Origin: Marthasterias glacialis
Lineage: Eukaryota > Echinodermata > Asteroidea > Forcipulatida > Asteriidae
Assembly (NCBI GenBank): GCA_911728455.2
Contig: OU452223.1
Span: 12,875,923 to 12,939,922, forward strand
Direction of reading: 5' to 3'
Length of the DNA: 64,000 nucleotides
The notes beneath the pieces are model-generated. The model did no database searches and was not told the DNA's origin. It saw only the letters and a list, made by a program, of their open reading frames with translations. A program made the translations under genes and the position numbers. Shown here one piece after another: positions 13,086 to 24,346 of this stretch. Within the stretch, counting starts at the first letter, position 1. Each line of letters opens with the position of its first letter.

Positions 13086-14024
13086 CCGGTATCTTATTTG
13101 TATATTGATTCTAATTCGTGAAAAAAAAAGAATTTAATTTTAACAGTGGGTGCGCAATGCCTATTAAGTATACTATGTCTGTATTACTAACAATGAATGT
13201 ACCGGTACATTAATTGTCACATTTGATTGGTTGTTTACATTATTTTAAATTAATAAGTTTGGTATTCTATTAAAAACTTTAAATTGTGATTAATTTGCGT
13301 AATGGCCAGAATAATTGAAAAGACAAACATACAACAAAAACATCAACCAAATGAATAACACTAACAAGTATTCCCAGTGGATAGGCCAGGAGTTGTTCGC
13401 GCAAAGGTTTGACCCGTGTCAGTTGAGCGCTACGATACCTACGTTTTTCAATTTATCCTTAATTATTCAATTTTGGGGTTTCCAGGGCAACCGTTGTTCA
13501 ATGCGTCCATTCTCCAGACAAAACTTCGTCTGCGTTTATTGTTAGATCATGCATCATGCACAACGTCACCACAAAGAAATCAATGGAGTAACCGTCCACG
13601 TAGACCGATAAACAACTTCGTGGAACTCTACAGCGGCAACCAGTGTCGCAGTGAAACTAACTAAAAGCTGTGGTTATTAATTGGAATATGGCTGTTACCG
13701 TAACCCAACCCAGCCAACTCAAGTTTTCCACCTTGCATCACTCCTCAGGCACGTCCTTGATCCGCCCATAAATTATCGCAAAAATATAATAATCCCCTTT
13801 TCAAAATGTCCTTCAGAAAACGAAACAAATTTGGCTGTAGTCCAAAAAGTTCACGCCCTTTTGACCTCTTAGATATGTTAGCTCCATGACCTTTGACAGA
13901 ATTAATAGTTTTTAATCTGCAGTTAAGAGGAATATTATACATTCATTTCACCTAAGGGGTTAGGTGTGTGCCTATGTGGACTGACGCGTCCCGCTATTAT
14001 GAGAAGGTGTTCGAGTCGGCAGCC

Positions 14025-14383
14025 TTAAAGCCCCGGCTCAACATTAGTAAACTGACTGTAAATGCTTCCATTCTTTGCACAAATCAAAATATTTGCAATA
14101 AAGCCAACCTGTGAAAATGTCAGCTTATTTCGTGGTTTCATTTGCGAGAAAACGGTAAAAATGCATTCAGCATTTTTGTACGCGTTCCTATACAGGCAGA
14201 GTTTTCGTGACACTGACGAAAACTAATTTAAGATTTTTCATTTATTATTTAAAAACGATCACACTTCAGGCAGAAATATTCCAAGGAAAGTTTTCTACCA
14301 TCATTATCTTTATACCGTGTAAGGTATGTAAATTTATGAACATTTATGTTTTTTTCTTACCAATGTTGGGCAGGGGCTTTAAG
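14025..14383 (+). mobile_element. MITE with TTAAAGCCCCGGCTCAACATT ends (copy A)
   Basis: About 359 bp. The left end (TTAAAGCCCCGGCTCAACAT) and the right end (AATGTTGGGCAGGGGCTTTA) are inverted repeats of about 21 bp. The interior is colinear with 54,583-54,951. No ORF; probably a deletion derivative of a cut-and-paste transposon. Confidence 0.8.
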
Positions 14384-14860
14384 TCTTAAAGGGATTTAAA
14401 CCTAACTTTGGAACCTATTGACACTTTTTGTGTTATCAATTTACCAGCTTTCATTTTAGTTTGTCTGACAATAAATCTCAGAAGATTGCAGTCTGTTTTA
14501 TCTTTCAGCGAATAGCCTAATTTCATGACTCCTTTATAACAACAAATGTAAATACCACAAGAAAAAGAATACTCTTCACCCGGACAACAATTACATAAAC
14601 GTGCTTTACTTTATTAAACTCTGTTCAAAAATTATGGTAGAAAACAAGAATTGTATTTACATGACCTCCCAAAGGATCTATTATTCCGTAATATACAAAA
14701 GAAACCATCAACATGATTCTGACTCGTAAGTTTGTAACCATTCATTGTCAGATCCGAGTACAAAAATAAACTTTCAGTTTTGATTTTGTCAAACAAAATA
14801 TTCTTATCCAATTCTACAGGGAGTTATTTCCTTGTTTCTTAAGGAAGCTCTTTTCACAAA

Positions 14861-14861
<1 letters not shown>

Positions 14862-14895
<34 letters not shown>
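14862..14895. repeat. (TTA)n microsatellite
   Basis: Uninterrupted TTA/ATT triplets, about eleven units. Confidence 0.95.
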
Positions 14896-17800
14896 GTCAA
14901 CTAAACCTGTACCAGGCGAAAGAAAATAATCAGGCGTATTGACGTCATTGATGAAATACTTGGAAAAATGCCAGTTATTGGTACAAAAAAAAATCCGTAG
15001 GCCTGATGATAGTTTTAACGTCATACGGCTTCTATTCCTATTGACGAACTGCAATTTTCATAAAACATTAAAATCAACTTGACTTAGCCTATAATCTGAG
15101 AAGGGTCGGTCGCTGACAATGCAACAAAAGTAACGACACATATTGTGACTTTAAGGTACCAGAGGCATCTTTCTGTTTTCATCCAGACTGACATTGCACG
15201 AACAGACACCATTATCTGCGCGATGTCTTCACTCAGGGTTGCGTTTCTGAAGTAGGGCCTATACATCGTCATCCCTAATGTATTACTGACAAAATTTGAT
15301 TGGACACAAAGTCCTTTTTATCTGTTTTTTAACAGATTATTTACTCCAGACACACACGTGTAACGTGTAATTAGCACACACTATATGAAGCCAGTTGAAA
15401 TTTGTGTCTTAAAGAATTTGTTGAACTATTTGTTGGACATATTTTTTTTTCAAATGTCGCCGTTGAGGGAAAACCATCAATTTGATTCAGTTTGCAAATC
15501 ATAAATCTTATCAATTTAACAACTTTATGAATTGGAAAACTACACACCTAAAATGGTTTCCCAAAATATGAAATTATCAGACAATTTTTCAACACGTTTT
15601 TAAAATTGTATGAGTTTTCCTTTCCCATCATCAACTTGGTCAATTTCCGTATGCCTTGAAAAACGTAGTTTAACCTTCACCAATGCTGCTATAACATGAA
15701 TACATAATCGAAGGGAACAAAGACAATCAACTTGAAAAAAAAGATGATTTTGGTTTAAATCCTGCAGTCTTTCTTTTCAGAATGTGATCCTTATACAGCA
15801 AACCTCGATATGAAATGTATTGTTCCCTTACCGCGAATAAAAGTAAAATATCCATGTTAAAACATTTGTCTACACTAAAGGCAGTTAAAAAAAGAATATT
15901 CAGCGGAAGCCGATAGCACACAGTTTAAATTCAGCACCATCGTCCCCACTGTTCAAATAACATCGACACCACCTTTTCTTTTTCTCTTTTTTTATACGAA
16001 AAATGTGGAAGTGTAAAAAACCCCGGATAAAAACCACTCTTGGAGTACCGTAGCGTGTTAAGTACTGTAGTCCAATATACCACACCAGTATACTTTTACT
16101 CCATTTGAGTGAAAAGGTTGATGGTACCGGCGAATTTTTACATTATTATTTCGTGACATGACAAAATAAACCGAGTTTTTCTCCCAAGTTTCCAACCTGC
16201 CTATAATTTCGAGTGAGAACTACAGAGTGTCGACTCAAAGTGGAAAAGTTATCTATAAAAATCTGAATGATATAAAAAATATGTTATATAACAATGCTTA
16301 AAAACTATAATTATTCATTTTCTAAACAGATAATCGCTACAAGAGAATGGAATGCTGAATTGAGCGGCCGATGCGAACCAATTGACTGGATTGATTTGCT
16401 TAAGACAATTTCTTTTAAATGAATACATTCGTCAAAATTTGCAAGTATTATGTTCTCTCTGTACAAAATAATATATTTTACAAAATTTAATGTTATTTAC
16501 AAATATTGGAAGGCACGCTAAGTATACAGTCATCAAGCAAAAAACAGGCACTTAATAAATTACCCCCTTTCGTGTATAAAAAAAAAGTATTAAATAATCA
16601 GATTCAATATTGGTTTGCGTAACGAAATAAATGCAATTGGATTGGTACATAAGATCCCAATAGACAAGTTTTACATTGTGAAAGTTAGTCCGTTTATGTA
16701 ATCCACAAATTAACACTTTAATTTGTCTTTTTGAAAGAACTAGTAAACATTATTATCGGCAGCGTGTGAGGCACGCGAAAAGAGCTGAAGACAGTCAGTG
16801 TAATGTCTGATTTTGAAGATCTTACGTAAGGAACAATAACCCGTGGGCTTTCCCTTCCCCCCAAAAAAAACGGGGACCCACTGAACGCTGCGTCTATCAG
16901 CCGAGTCCGACATGCCTGCTCCACGGTACCAGCACAGTGGTAAGCGGTGTCTGACAACCCCACAGCACCGCTTGAGTTTCTTTGTTCACAGCGGCCGTTT
17001 CCCGTACAGGGGGAACCGTGGTGTTGGTTTCCTGGCTCTGCTAACTTCAAACTCTCGATGGTGTTGATTGGCAGGAATGCGCGCCTGACGCAGGCTACGT
17101 CGGAGAATGTCATTGGTCACATCTTGCTGGGGACACACCCTCTCCTGGGGAGAACACAAGACAAGAAAAATCTCAATGAGGCATGAGGGAGTATGAGTGG
17201 CAGAAAAACGCGGGAGAAGGGGAAAGGCTTGGTACACACTACCAGATAGATAAAACCAAAACGGGTAAACACAACAGAAGAACAAAGAAATGGGCTTTGG
17301 TTAAGGGTGTAATTAACCAAATTATAGGAGTCCATTATTCATAACAATAAGCATAGTGCTATGAATAAAATTAATGGGTCACATGAAAAACAATTGAATG
17401 TTTATTGAACTTAGATTTTGTGGGTTTTAAAGAGTACCATAAGGGAAGTTCAATTGATCCACTTTTAGGGTATATGCCCCAATCTCCTTTGTTTTGGTTT
17501 TTCAGCTCAGACACTTTCACATTCCTCTAAATATTGATTGCATTTTGATACGATGATTATGACTTTGACTATTAAAATATTGATTAATTTCATTAATCTC
17601 TTTTTGGTGCAAAGTTTTAAATTAACTCGCTGACACTGATTCATTGATTAGTTTTGTTAACAAGTGTGTTTAGGTCATCGGTTACCGGGACATGAAAAAA
17701 AACGTGACGGTTTACTGAAAAAGTTTTGTAAAATAACATAAATAAAACAATTAAAAAACTTTTTTTTTTTTTTTTGCAAAACCAGTAATACAGTTTGATT

Positions 17801-18314
17801 ACAAATCAGTACAAAATAAATACATTTTATCAATAACAATGATAATAATAACAATAATTCCGAAAATACTAACTTTAACTTCAAATGTCATTACTGAAGT
17901 TTTTCGCAGCATAACTAATCAAGTGTTTACACGGGTTTGAGTTCAGCGAAAACAAAATTGTGCACTTTGTTGACAAACAGCTATCCTTAAAGCAAAATAA
18001 TTTGACTAATTATTCAAATCAACTTCAAAACGTTCTGTACTTAATAAGTGAAATGACAATTCATGAATATTTAATTATTTAACTCGATCGCTCTGAGTAA
18101 CATTGGACTGATTGATCCGTGCTCACTGCACAGTAACTCCGACCAGTCTTTGTAAATACGGACTCATCAGGTAAATGGTACCCGTATAAATCGTTTTACG
18201 ACCCGTTGCGTCAATCACCCATTCACGGTACCGGGGGTAGTTAAAGAAAGTATGAATTTTTGATTGAACAACCAAACGGGTGTTTTATCTTTGCACGTGA
18301 GTTCCCCATAAACG
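14896..18314. other. No gene supported; may hold the 3' UTR exon of ASCL1
   Basis: AT-rich, with poly-T at 17,760-17,776. A GC-richer stretch at 16,830-17,130 carries ORFs on both strands without recognisable motifs. If the donor at 18,958 is used, the second (noncoding) exon should lie here. Confidence 0.4.
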
Positions 18315-18535
18315 ACTAATCAACGGCGTTAACAACCGCTGTAAATAATAACCCCAAAAAGTTAAAACGGCCACGATGTTACAAGGCCGTAAAAACATAT
18401 CATGACGCGTGCAGTTTGTTTTACGGGAAGTTGGCTAATGCCGTTAAACGGCTCTTAGCCACACGCCGTTTTAATAGCCGTTGTAAAATATTTTTAAGTA
18501 CTGCGTCTACAACCGCCAATAGTGTTTAATTGTTT
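18315..18535. repeat. Degenerate GCCGTT/AACGGC-rich quasi-repeat
   Basis: About ten occurrences of AACGG/CCGTT or CAACCG cores fall within 220 bp, in both orientations, including GCCGTTAAACGGC. The left end (CAACGGCGTTAACAACCG) resembles the reverse complement of the right end (GCCGTTTTAATAGCCGTTG), so this may be a decayed inverted-repeat element. The cores also resemble Myb sites. It lies downstream of the ASCL1-type coding region. Confidence 0.4.
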
Positions 18536-18957
18536 TCCACAATAGTAAGGTACTATACTCTTATGGATAAAACTAATTAAGACCGTTCCAGTTTTTGTGT
18601 GTGAAGAGTTCAAATTCATAATTGGATTTATACAATTAAGCAATGATCATGTTTCATGTCATAAAGTAAGAGTATAGAAATTGAAATGTTTTACTCTTTT
18701 CTTACAAATTACGTTTCTGTGTTTCTGGGGCCAACAACATGTCGAGTGTCATTAAAAGAATCATAGATTGGATGTAACAGGAAAAGATTAAACCACTGCT
18801 TTAAGTTTTTGGTTTGTTTCTTTTTAAAATTTGTTATTAATTAAATCTTGCTGTTGTCGGATTTGACGCGCGTCATTAACTGTTATGCAAATAGAAATCA
18901 CAAAACTACTTTGGAATCGGTGTGATGTTAACGAGGGTGAAAACACAAGTGGTATAA

Positions 18958-18963
18958 ACTTAC
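18958..18963 (-). other. Candidate splice donor in the 3' UTR of the ASCL1-type gene
   Basis: The minus strand reads TATATG|GTAAGT, a consensus donor, about 30 nt after the TGA stop. Vertebrate ASCL1 has its only intron in the 3' UTR just after the coding region. An acceptor cannot be chosen with confidence; one possibility is a TTTTTCAG on the minus strand near 17,716. Confidence 0.5.
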
Positions 18964-18994
18964 CATATAAAACAAACAACATCAGGACATATTC

Positions 18995-19525
18995 TCAGCA
19001 CGATCCAGTTATTGTAAACCAGTCTGTGAAATTAACAAGTTCTTCTTCCTCTGGTGTGAGGACTTCGCTCGGTGACGACTCCGGGGAATAACTCGACGGC
19101 GACGGGGAGCTTGTCAGTGAGCACGTCGGTGAGAGGGAACTGTTGTTGAACACCGCGTTGACGGCGTCCGTCTCGTCCAAAAGTTCCTGCAACTGCTTGA
19201 TATATTCCACGGCCGATCTCAGTGTTTCTACTTTGCTCATTTTCTTGTTGGCCGCGCCGTTCGGGAGCTGTTGGCGAAGGCTGGTGAAGCCTAAGTTGAC
19301 GAGTTTCACCCTGTTGCGTTCCCTCTCGTTTCGGCGGGCTACGGCGACCGGCGGAGTTTGCTGCAAGTAGTTGAAATGAATACGCCGTTTGCAGCGCACA
19401 AGTTCAGGCTGAGAGGGGTCGGATCGGTCGAGCCGTCTCTTTGTGGCGCGTTTAGGTAGCGACGAGTTGACTTCGCTTACCAACTGCTGCACTGCCTGCT
19501 GGAGAAATTTCTGCGAGTTTTCCAT
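18995..19525 (-). CDS. ASCL1: Achaete-scute family bHLH transcription factor, ASCL1 type
   Basis: Complete 176-residue ORF. The basic region (about residues 64-76, [11 protein letters not shown]) has the glutamate and arginines that read CANNTG E-boxes. The helix-loop-helix follows at about 77-118, with LVNLGF, the loop [17 protein letters not shown], and [13 protein letters not shown]. After a Ser/Pro-rich stretch (129-156) the protein ends near the motif ELVNFTDWF (162-170), a C-terminal signature of ASCL1/2 proteins. From family knowledge, it heterodimerises with E proteins in the nucleus and drives neural or neurosecretory commitment. The ATG has A at -3 and G at +4. The coding part is intronless, as in vertebrate ASCL1. 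A donor-like GTAAGT (minus) starts about 30 nt after the stop, fitting the 3' UTR intron known in vertebrate ASCL1. The match is too complete for ASCL3/4/5; ASCL1 versus an ASCL1/2 pro-orthologue cannot be separated here. Confidence 0.96.
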   Translation of the reverse strand: MENSQKFLQQAVQQLVSEVNSSLPKRATKRRLDRSDPSQPELVRCKRRIHFNYLQQTPPVAVARRNERERNRVKLVNLGFTSLRQQLPNGAANKKMSKVETLRSAVEYIKQLQELLDETDAVNAVFNNSSLSPTCSLTSSPSPSSYSPESSPSEVLTPEEEELVNFTDWFTITGSC

Positions 19526-19712
19526 ACTGATGTGATGTGAGGGAGTAATAAAAAGTTTCTGTTGGAAAGTTCTCGAGGATTATAGTAAAACTAGTTTCTT
19601 GCGAGATGATGTGTCTGGCAAAAAAAAGTTAAAGTTTTGTAGCGAGAGCAAGGGGTTCAACCTGGTCCACCAATGGGTGCATTTATGAATCAATTTGGCC
19701 CATGAGGGCACG

Positions 19713-19724
19713 GTGAATATATAG
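19713..19724 (-). promoter_or_regulatory. TATA-like box upstream of ASCL1-type gene
   Basis: Read on the minus strand, the sequence is CTATATATTC, about 190 bp upstream of the ATG. If it is used, transcription would start near 19,690 and leave a 5' UTR of about 165 nt. Position and composition are the only evidence. Confidence 0.45.
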
Positions 19725-19870
19725 TTAGGTGCCGCTCCCTTGCCTTGGAATAAGTCCCACCCACTAGCTCACCTAATTCAAAACCCCTGCACCCCTCGAC
19801 GACATGGCTCGTGCGGGTTGAATAGAAGTTGCAGCTCATTAAAGACTTGTAGCGTCCTGTCGCGTGAGTA

Positions 19871-19878
19871 ATTTGCAT
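19871..19878 (+). promoter_or_regulatory. POU octamer ATTTGCAT
   Basis: Exact octamer ATTTGCAT, followed by ATGAAT, about 150 bp upstream of the TATA-like box. POU factors of the Oct/Brn class bind this sequence, and class III POU factors work with ASCL1 in vertebrate neural progenitors. A second exact octamer (ATGCAAAT) lies at 18,885-18,892, just 3' of the gene. Function is inferred. Confidence 0.4.
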
Positions 19879-19899
19879 ATGAATAGCTAGCCGACCAGG

Positions 19900-22387
19900 G
19901 ATTACTCCAAGCTAGGTCACAAAAGGATGTTTATCTAAATTATAGGACCGCCAAAGTGTCACTCACGTGGACCGGAATATCACCGCCGATTGAACAACCA
20001 TAGAACAACAAAGTTCGGTAAGGTAAGGGCACCCCAAAAACTCTTACATTGTCACTTGGTCCTGCCCGGTCGCGTGGGCTATTGGATTTTTTTCCATTCC
20101 GAAAATACAATAGAGACCCCATATTGCTAACGGCATTGTACACCTTTTGTGCACTTTGAGACTTCATTCATGAGCCGCTCCTCTCACTACCGAAATGAAC
20201 TTAATTATCTGCCTCATACTGTGAAGGGGCCGAGAACGCTCACCACGGTCTGTACTTGAAAATCTTGTAATTTTCTTCAACAAAAAAAAGGAAGGGGAGG
20301 GGGTAAGTGTGTAAGCAGACCGAAGTGCTGAGATGAATGTGTTTGGGCAAAAAAGAACCTTCAAACAAGAAAACTACTTCCGTGTTGAACATTTTGTACA
20401 CTATGAAAAGTTCCAAATATAATCAGGTAGCCTACAGCACAAGTACCAATTTGAAAGCACAAATAATCATAGACCTACTGTATACAAGCTTTAGTTCATT
20501 TTTGTCAACTCATTTCTTCATTACGTAGGACCCCAAACGATGGAAAAGTTTGTATCGTGTTTGAAATGTTCCCCAGAAGTAAACTAGAAATGTTCTGATA
20601 CGGATTGCTTTGTTTTAAGTTGTATTCTTAACAATATTTCACATTTTAGTTCATGAAATGTTTTTTTTTTTTAAGTAAACTTTTTACTGGCATACTGTAT
20701 AAACCAACTCTAACACAAGAAATATCTGTATTTTCCCAAATTCCTTTGTCTGACGAATCGTTGGGTTTGACGCTGGGCTCACAGGTAAGCAGTGACCTGG
20801 CAAACAATGCCGCCCTATTGGCTGCTCGCGGAAGTGTCGCGTGTAGGTGAAATACAACGGACCAATCAGAAGGCTCCACCACATTGACCTTGCATACACG
20901 ATGACAATGAAGCCACACGTGCGGAAAACGTTTGTCTGCGATTTGGGCACTAAACAGATTTAACGATATCCAGGTAACGGTGCTTTGGCGTCGCCAGTGC
21001 GGTTTCGAAGCGGTTGTTGAGATAACATTGTTGACTTAAAGAAAATAAAATACCTTGACCCCTGCGTGGTAGTTTGGGACGATGGCGTATTTATCCAGTT
21101 TTGTTGGACTACCCTTCACCTTTTCCTTGCACGACAGTTGTTCTACTCGTTTTTATCACCTAAGACAGAGTGACGAGCTTTTTAAAAAGGGGGGCGTCTG
21201 GCAGGAGAAGAATACAAACGGAGATATAACAACAGCTGACAAAGGGAGAAGCATTTTTTCTGTTTGAGACATTGTACACCGACCAAACATAATCGTTGAT
21301 TGTTCCCTTGAATATGACTAGTAAACTAACGTTTATATATTATGTGTGTGTGTATTTGTGTAAATATATATTTTTAATATAAAAAAGTTTACTGGATTAT
21401 GGGATGCAAGAGACAATTCACAATTGACGAAAGAGAAAGTGATTGTGTCAACTTCTCAATAGCTTCCCTTTTCACTTCAGAACAAGGGGAACGGAAGACA
21501 ACATAGTAATCGGGTAACTGGAAAACTTGGAAATAAAACAGATGAATGCACAGTCATTGTGTACATCAAACATTCCATGAAGGCCCAGTTACAAGTGGTC
21601 CCCGTGAGCCGTGTATGGGCAAACACCACGTGGGGGCACTCCAACGGTCTCGCCTCACGCGAAAGTATGCTCTTTACAACAGGTTTAATCCCCTGTTGCA
21701 TTCACGTCTAGCATCCTGTATAATATGTCTACCTTGTTGTTGTTGTTGTTGATTTGTCGCATTTCAAGTATCAGTAGAGGCATTTTTCTTCTTTGCTGGT
21801 ACACACAATAAACGCATTAGTGCCCGTTTTGAATGGTTTAGGGGTAATGTATGGCCCACTGCTTTGACAAAATGGTCCGGGGAATACATCGATTTTACCC
21901 CCAAACAACTTTGTGACTCGGCAAGGCACGTCCGGGCATTGTTAAACAACACCTTATTTAGAGTCTTTAAGACCACCTTGCCATAATGACAATACCACTT
22001 TCATATTCTACACTCCGCTTTGGATTTTTATGAACTCCACAGAAATGGTAGATAGTAAGGTACACGGTTGGATTTTCTTAGGGTAACAAGTGCATGACGA
22101 AAACCTTTTTTCAGACACCGTCTGCAACGTCTGTGTAGGTAGTTTAGCGCCCTCTACAGAGTGTGGTTGCTCAAGTTAGACTTGACTTAATCGGTCCGTT
22201 TCATCACGCAGCTGAGTACATCAGACTCTTGCTCAGCTGAAATCAGTTACTAGCCCAAATACCATTTTTGAACTGGCTTTATACGAGATATTGCGTAGCA
22301 AGTAAAGTTTGATTCAGAATGAACGCTGGCAAAAATTCATAAGTTAGTCACCTGGAACCGGATGAGTCTAATTATATATAGCCCAGG
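19900..22387. other. Upstream of ASCL1; no gene supported
   Basis: Contains TG-rich sequence at 21,340-21,360 and (TTG)n near 21,735. Expected to hold regulatory DNA for the bHLH gene, but I see no dense motif cluster. Confidence 0.5.
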
Positions 22388-22590
22388 CGGCCCACTTTAA
22401 TGGAGCTGCTTAAGCAGGACATCATTACTTATGTTTCTGCTGAGCAAAAAAAAAGAGCAGGACACCAGTCACAGATGGCAAATGAGAAATGGTATTATGG
22501 CTGGTAACCGTATTTTTGTAAGCATACTTTTCTTGTGCTTAGCTACTTTTTGTGCTAGTATTTAATAAGTAGCTGTATGAAATTGGGCCC
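22388..22590. mobile_element. MITE with GGGCCC...CATGGAGCTGCTTAAGC-type ends (copy 1)
   Basis: The left end GGCCCACTTTAATGGAGCTG pairs with the right end TAGCTGTATGAAATTGGGCC. The interior carries GCTGAGCA and TATGGCTGGTAACCG, shared with 52,407-52,584. No ORF. Confidence 0.7.
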
Positions 22591-23600
22591 TGTTTGATTA
22601 CTATGGGTAATTGTTTATACATAAATGAAATAATAATTCAAAGTCTCATCGATAAGTCTGACCGCACGTCACTTAGTAATAATAGTATCCACAACTTGTG
22701 ATTTCTGGATTGACGTCCGGATAATAATGGGTTCGGTCCCGCTCGTGCTGGTCACGGTGTTTGCTTTCGGCGACGTGCTTTACTTTCTGACGTCTTTGTG
22801 GATTGAGTTCACCAATCATGTCATGGGTTTTATTCAATAACTTTGACTATACATGTACATGTACCTCAAAGTTAGTGAACATTAATCACAATTTGTATAC
22901 AGAACCCACCTCAGCAACTGGCTGCACGTGCCCAGTATTCAGTAAAGTTAAAATCTATACCGACCATTTCCACAAAATGCACAAAGTGCCTGTTAAGTTC
23001 TCACGATTATTAAAATGCTATGATACCAATGACTCTTGTTCGCTTATACTCCCGAACTGGTAAACTCACCGCTCACTTCATCCATAACTGTTTAGGAAGT
23101 CCTAAACCTCAACTGCACTTTGGGTACCCACAATGTGGTCGCAGTGTGTTATTCAAAAGAGTTGTTCTGAAATTAACTGCACAATAAACATAAGGCAGAC
23201 CAGTAGTGTCCAGCACGTGTTTGTGTTAAATATGAAGTTGTTTTTAAGAAGCTTTTTTAAAGGGTAGACATATATCATCAGCTCGATACAAATTCTGGCT
23301 GAATTGAGAATGTTATAAACAAATAGCGCCCTCTTCCGTCACGTTTTTAGAGACAACTGAACCACTAGAGGGCGTCTCGCAAACAGCGCCACATACAGTG
23401 AGTCTCAAGACGGAGCTATAACTCCATGGTCTCACGCAGCTACAAATCAAATCAAAACAATGAAATTCTGCCGTAAAAAGGAACCTACTAAATTTTAGGG
23501 TTCGGTGACAGATTTGGGTTTTTTTCGTAAATGAAACAAATTTGTCAATTGGATCAAGGAAAACGATAAAATTATATTTTAACCCATCGACCGCACATAT

Positions 23601-23755
23601 GCCATCTTCGAAACCACGGCTTAGTGTTGCATAAAAGGACATTCCACCTGTTCGAAGTGTCGTACCGAAAGTTTATGTTTTCATAATGAATGATAGAGCC
23701 TAAGCCGGGTCCTAAGTCGGAACCTAAGCCCAAGCCGTGGTTTCAAAAAGAGCCA
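23601..23755. mobile_element. MITE with GGCTTA hexamer arms (copy 2)
   Basis: The left end TTCGAAACCACGGCTTAG pairs with the right end AAGCCGTGGTTTCAAAAAG. The right arm carries degenerate CCTAAG hexamers. It matches the 11,211 element in ends and design. Confidence 0.7.
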
Positions 23756-24099
23756 TAAATCCGATCAAGTAACTACAATGCTGGGAACCGTAATCACTGA
23801 GCCTAGACGACCTAGCCTGGTAACTTTTTATGCAATAAGATTTTGAACCTTTCATTTTCAAATGAAACTGTTTCCTTAAACTTAGATTTTTGTGTAACTT
23901 TACATCAAGCTTTCAAATAAAGAATAAGGACATCTTCTTTGAGACACCGGAAAACTCATTTATTCGCAACAGTACCAGATTTCACATTCGTAATTAACTT
24001 ACATGTTGTTCCCATATAAAATTAAACGCGTCTCCGCTATGCAATGCCTAAAAATATCAGATATGAGAATCGGAAATCGCTTAATGAATTGCCATATTG

Positions 24100-24105
24100 T
24101 TTATT
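24100..24105 (-). terminator. Probable polyadenylation signal of coiled-coil gene
   Basis: AATAAA on the minus strand about 245 nt after the stop codon. Another AATAAA (minus) lies at 23,957-23,962. Either would give an ordinary-length 3' UTR. Confidence 0.45.
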
Positions 24106-24346
24106 AATTTTCAGAATGTATGCATTTTTTTAATGACCGCTCGGAACTTGATAACCGTCGAGTTGTGAAACGTTCTTATATCCTAAAACAAAATAATAAT
24201 ACTAATAATAAATAATTAAATAAATAAAAAATGTGTTTCGGAACACATGAAGAAAAACACATTTTAACTTGGCATTTTCCTTTGATGTAGAATACTTATT
24301 TTGATACTGTAAAAAGTTTTGACTCGTTTTCTGTTAATATTTTTGT

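Noticed and set aside
16718..17113. 131-codon minus-strand ORF in a GC-richer patch
   Set aside because: Overlapping ORFs on the other strand and frame suggest a composition effect.
23320..23400. GCGCCCTCT / AGAGGGCGTC pair as a small MITE
   Set aside because: The paired arms are only about 9 bp. The same GCGCCCTCT word occurs alone at several places (22,145; 29,398; 55,949), so the element limits cannot be set.
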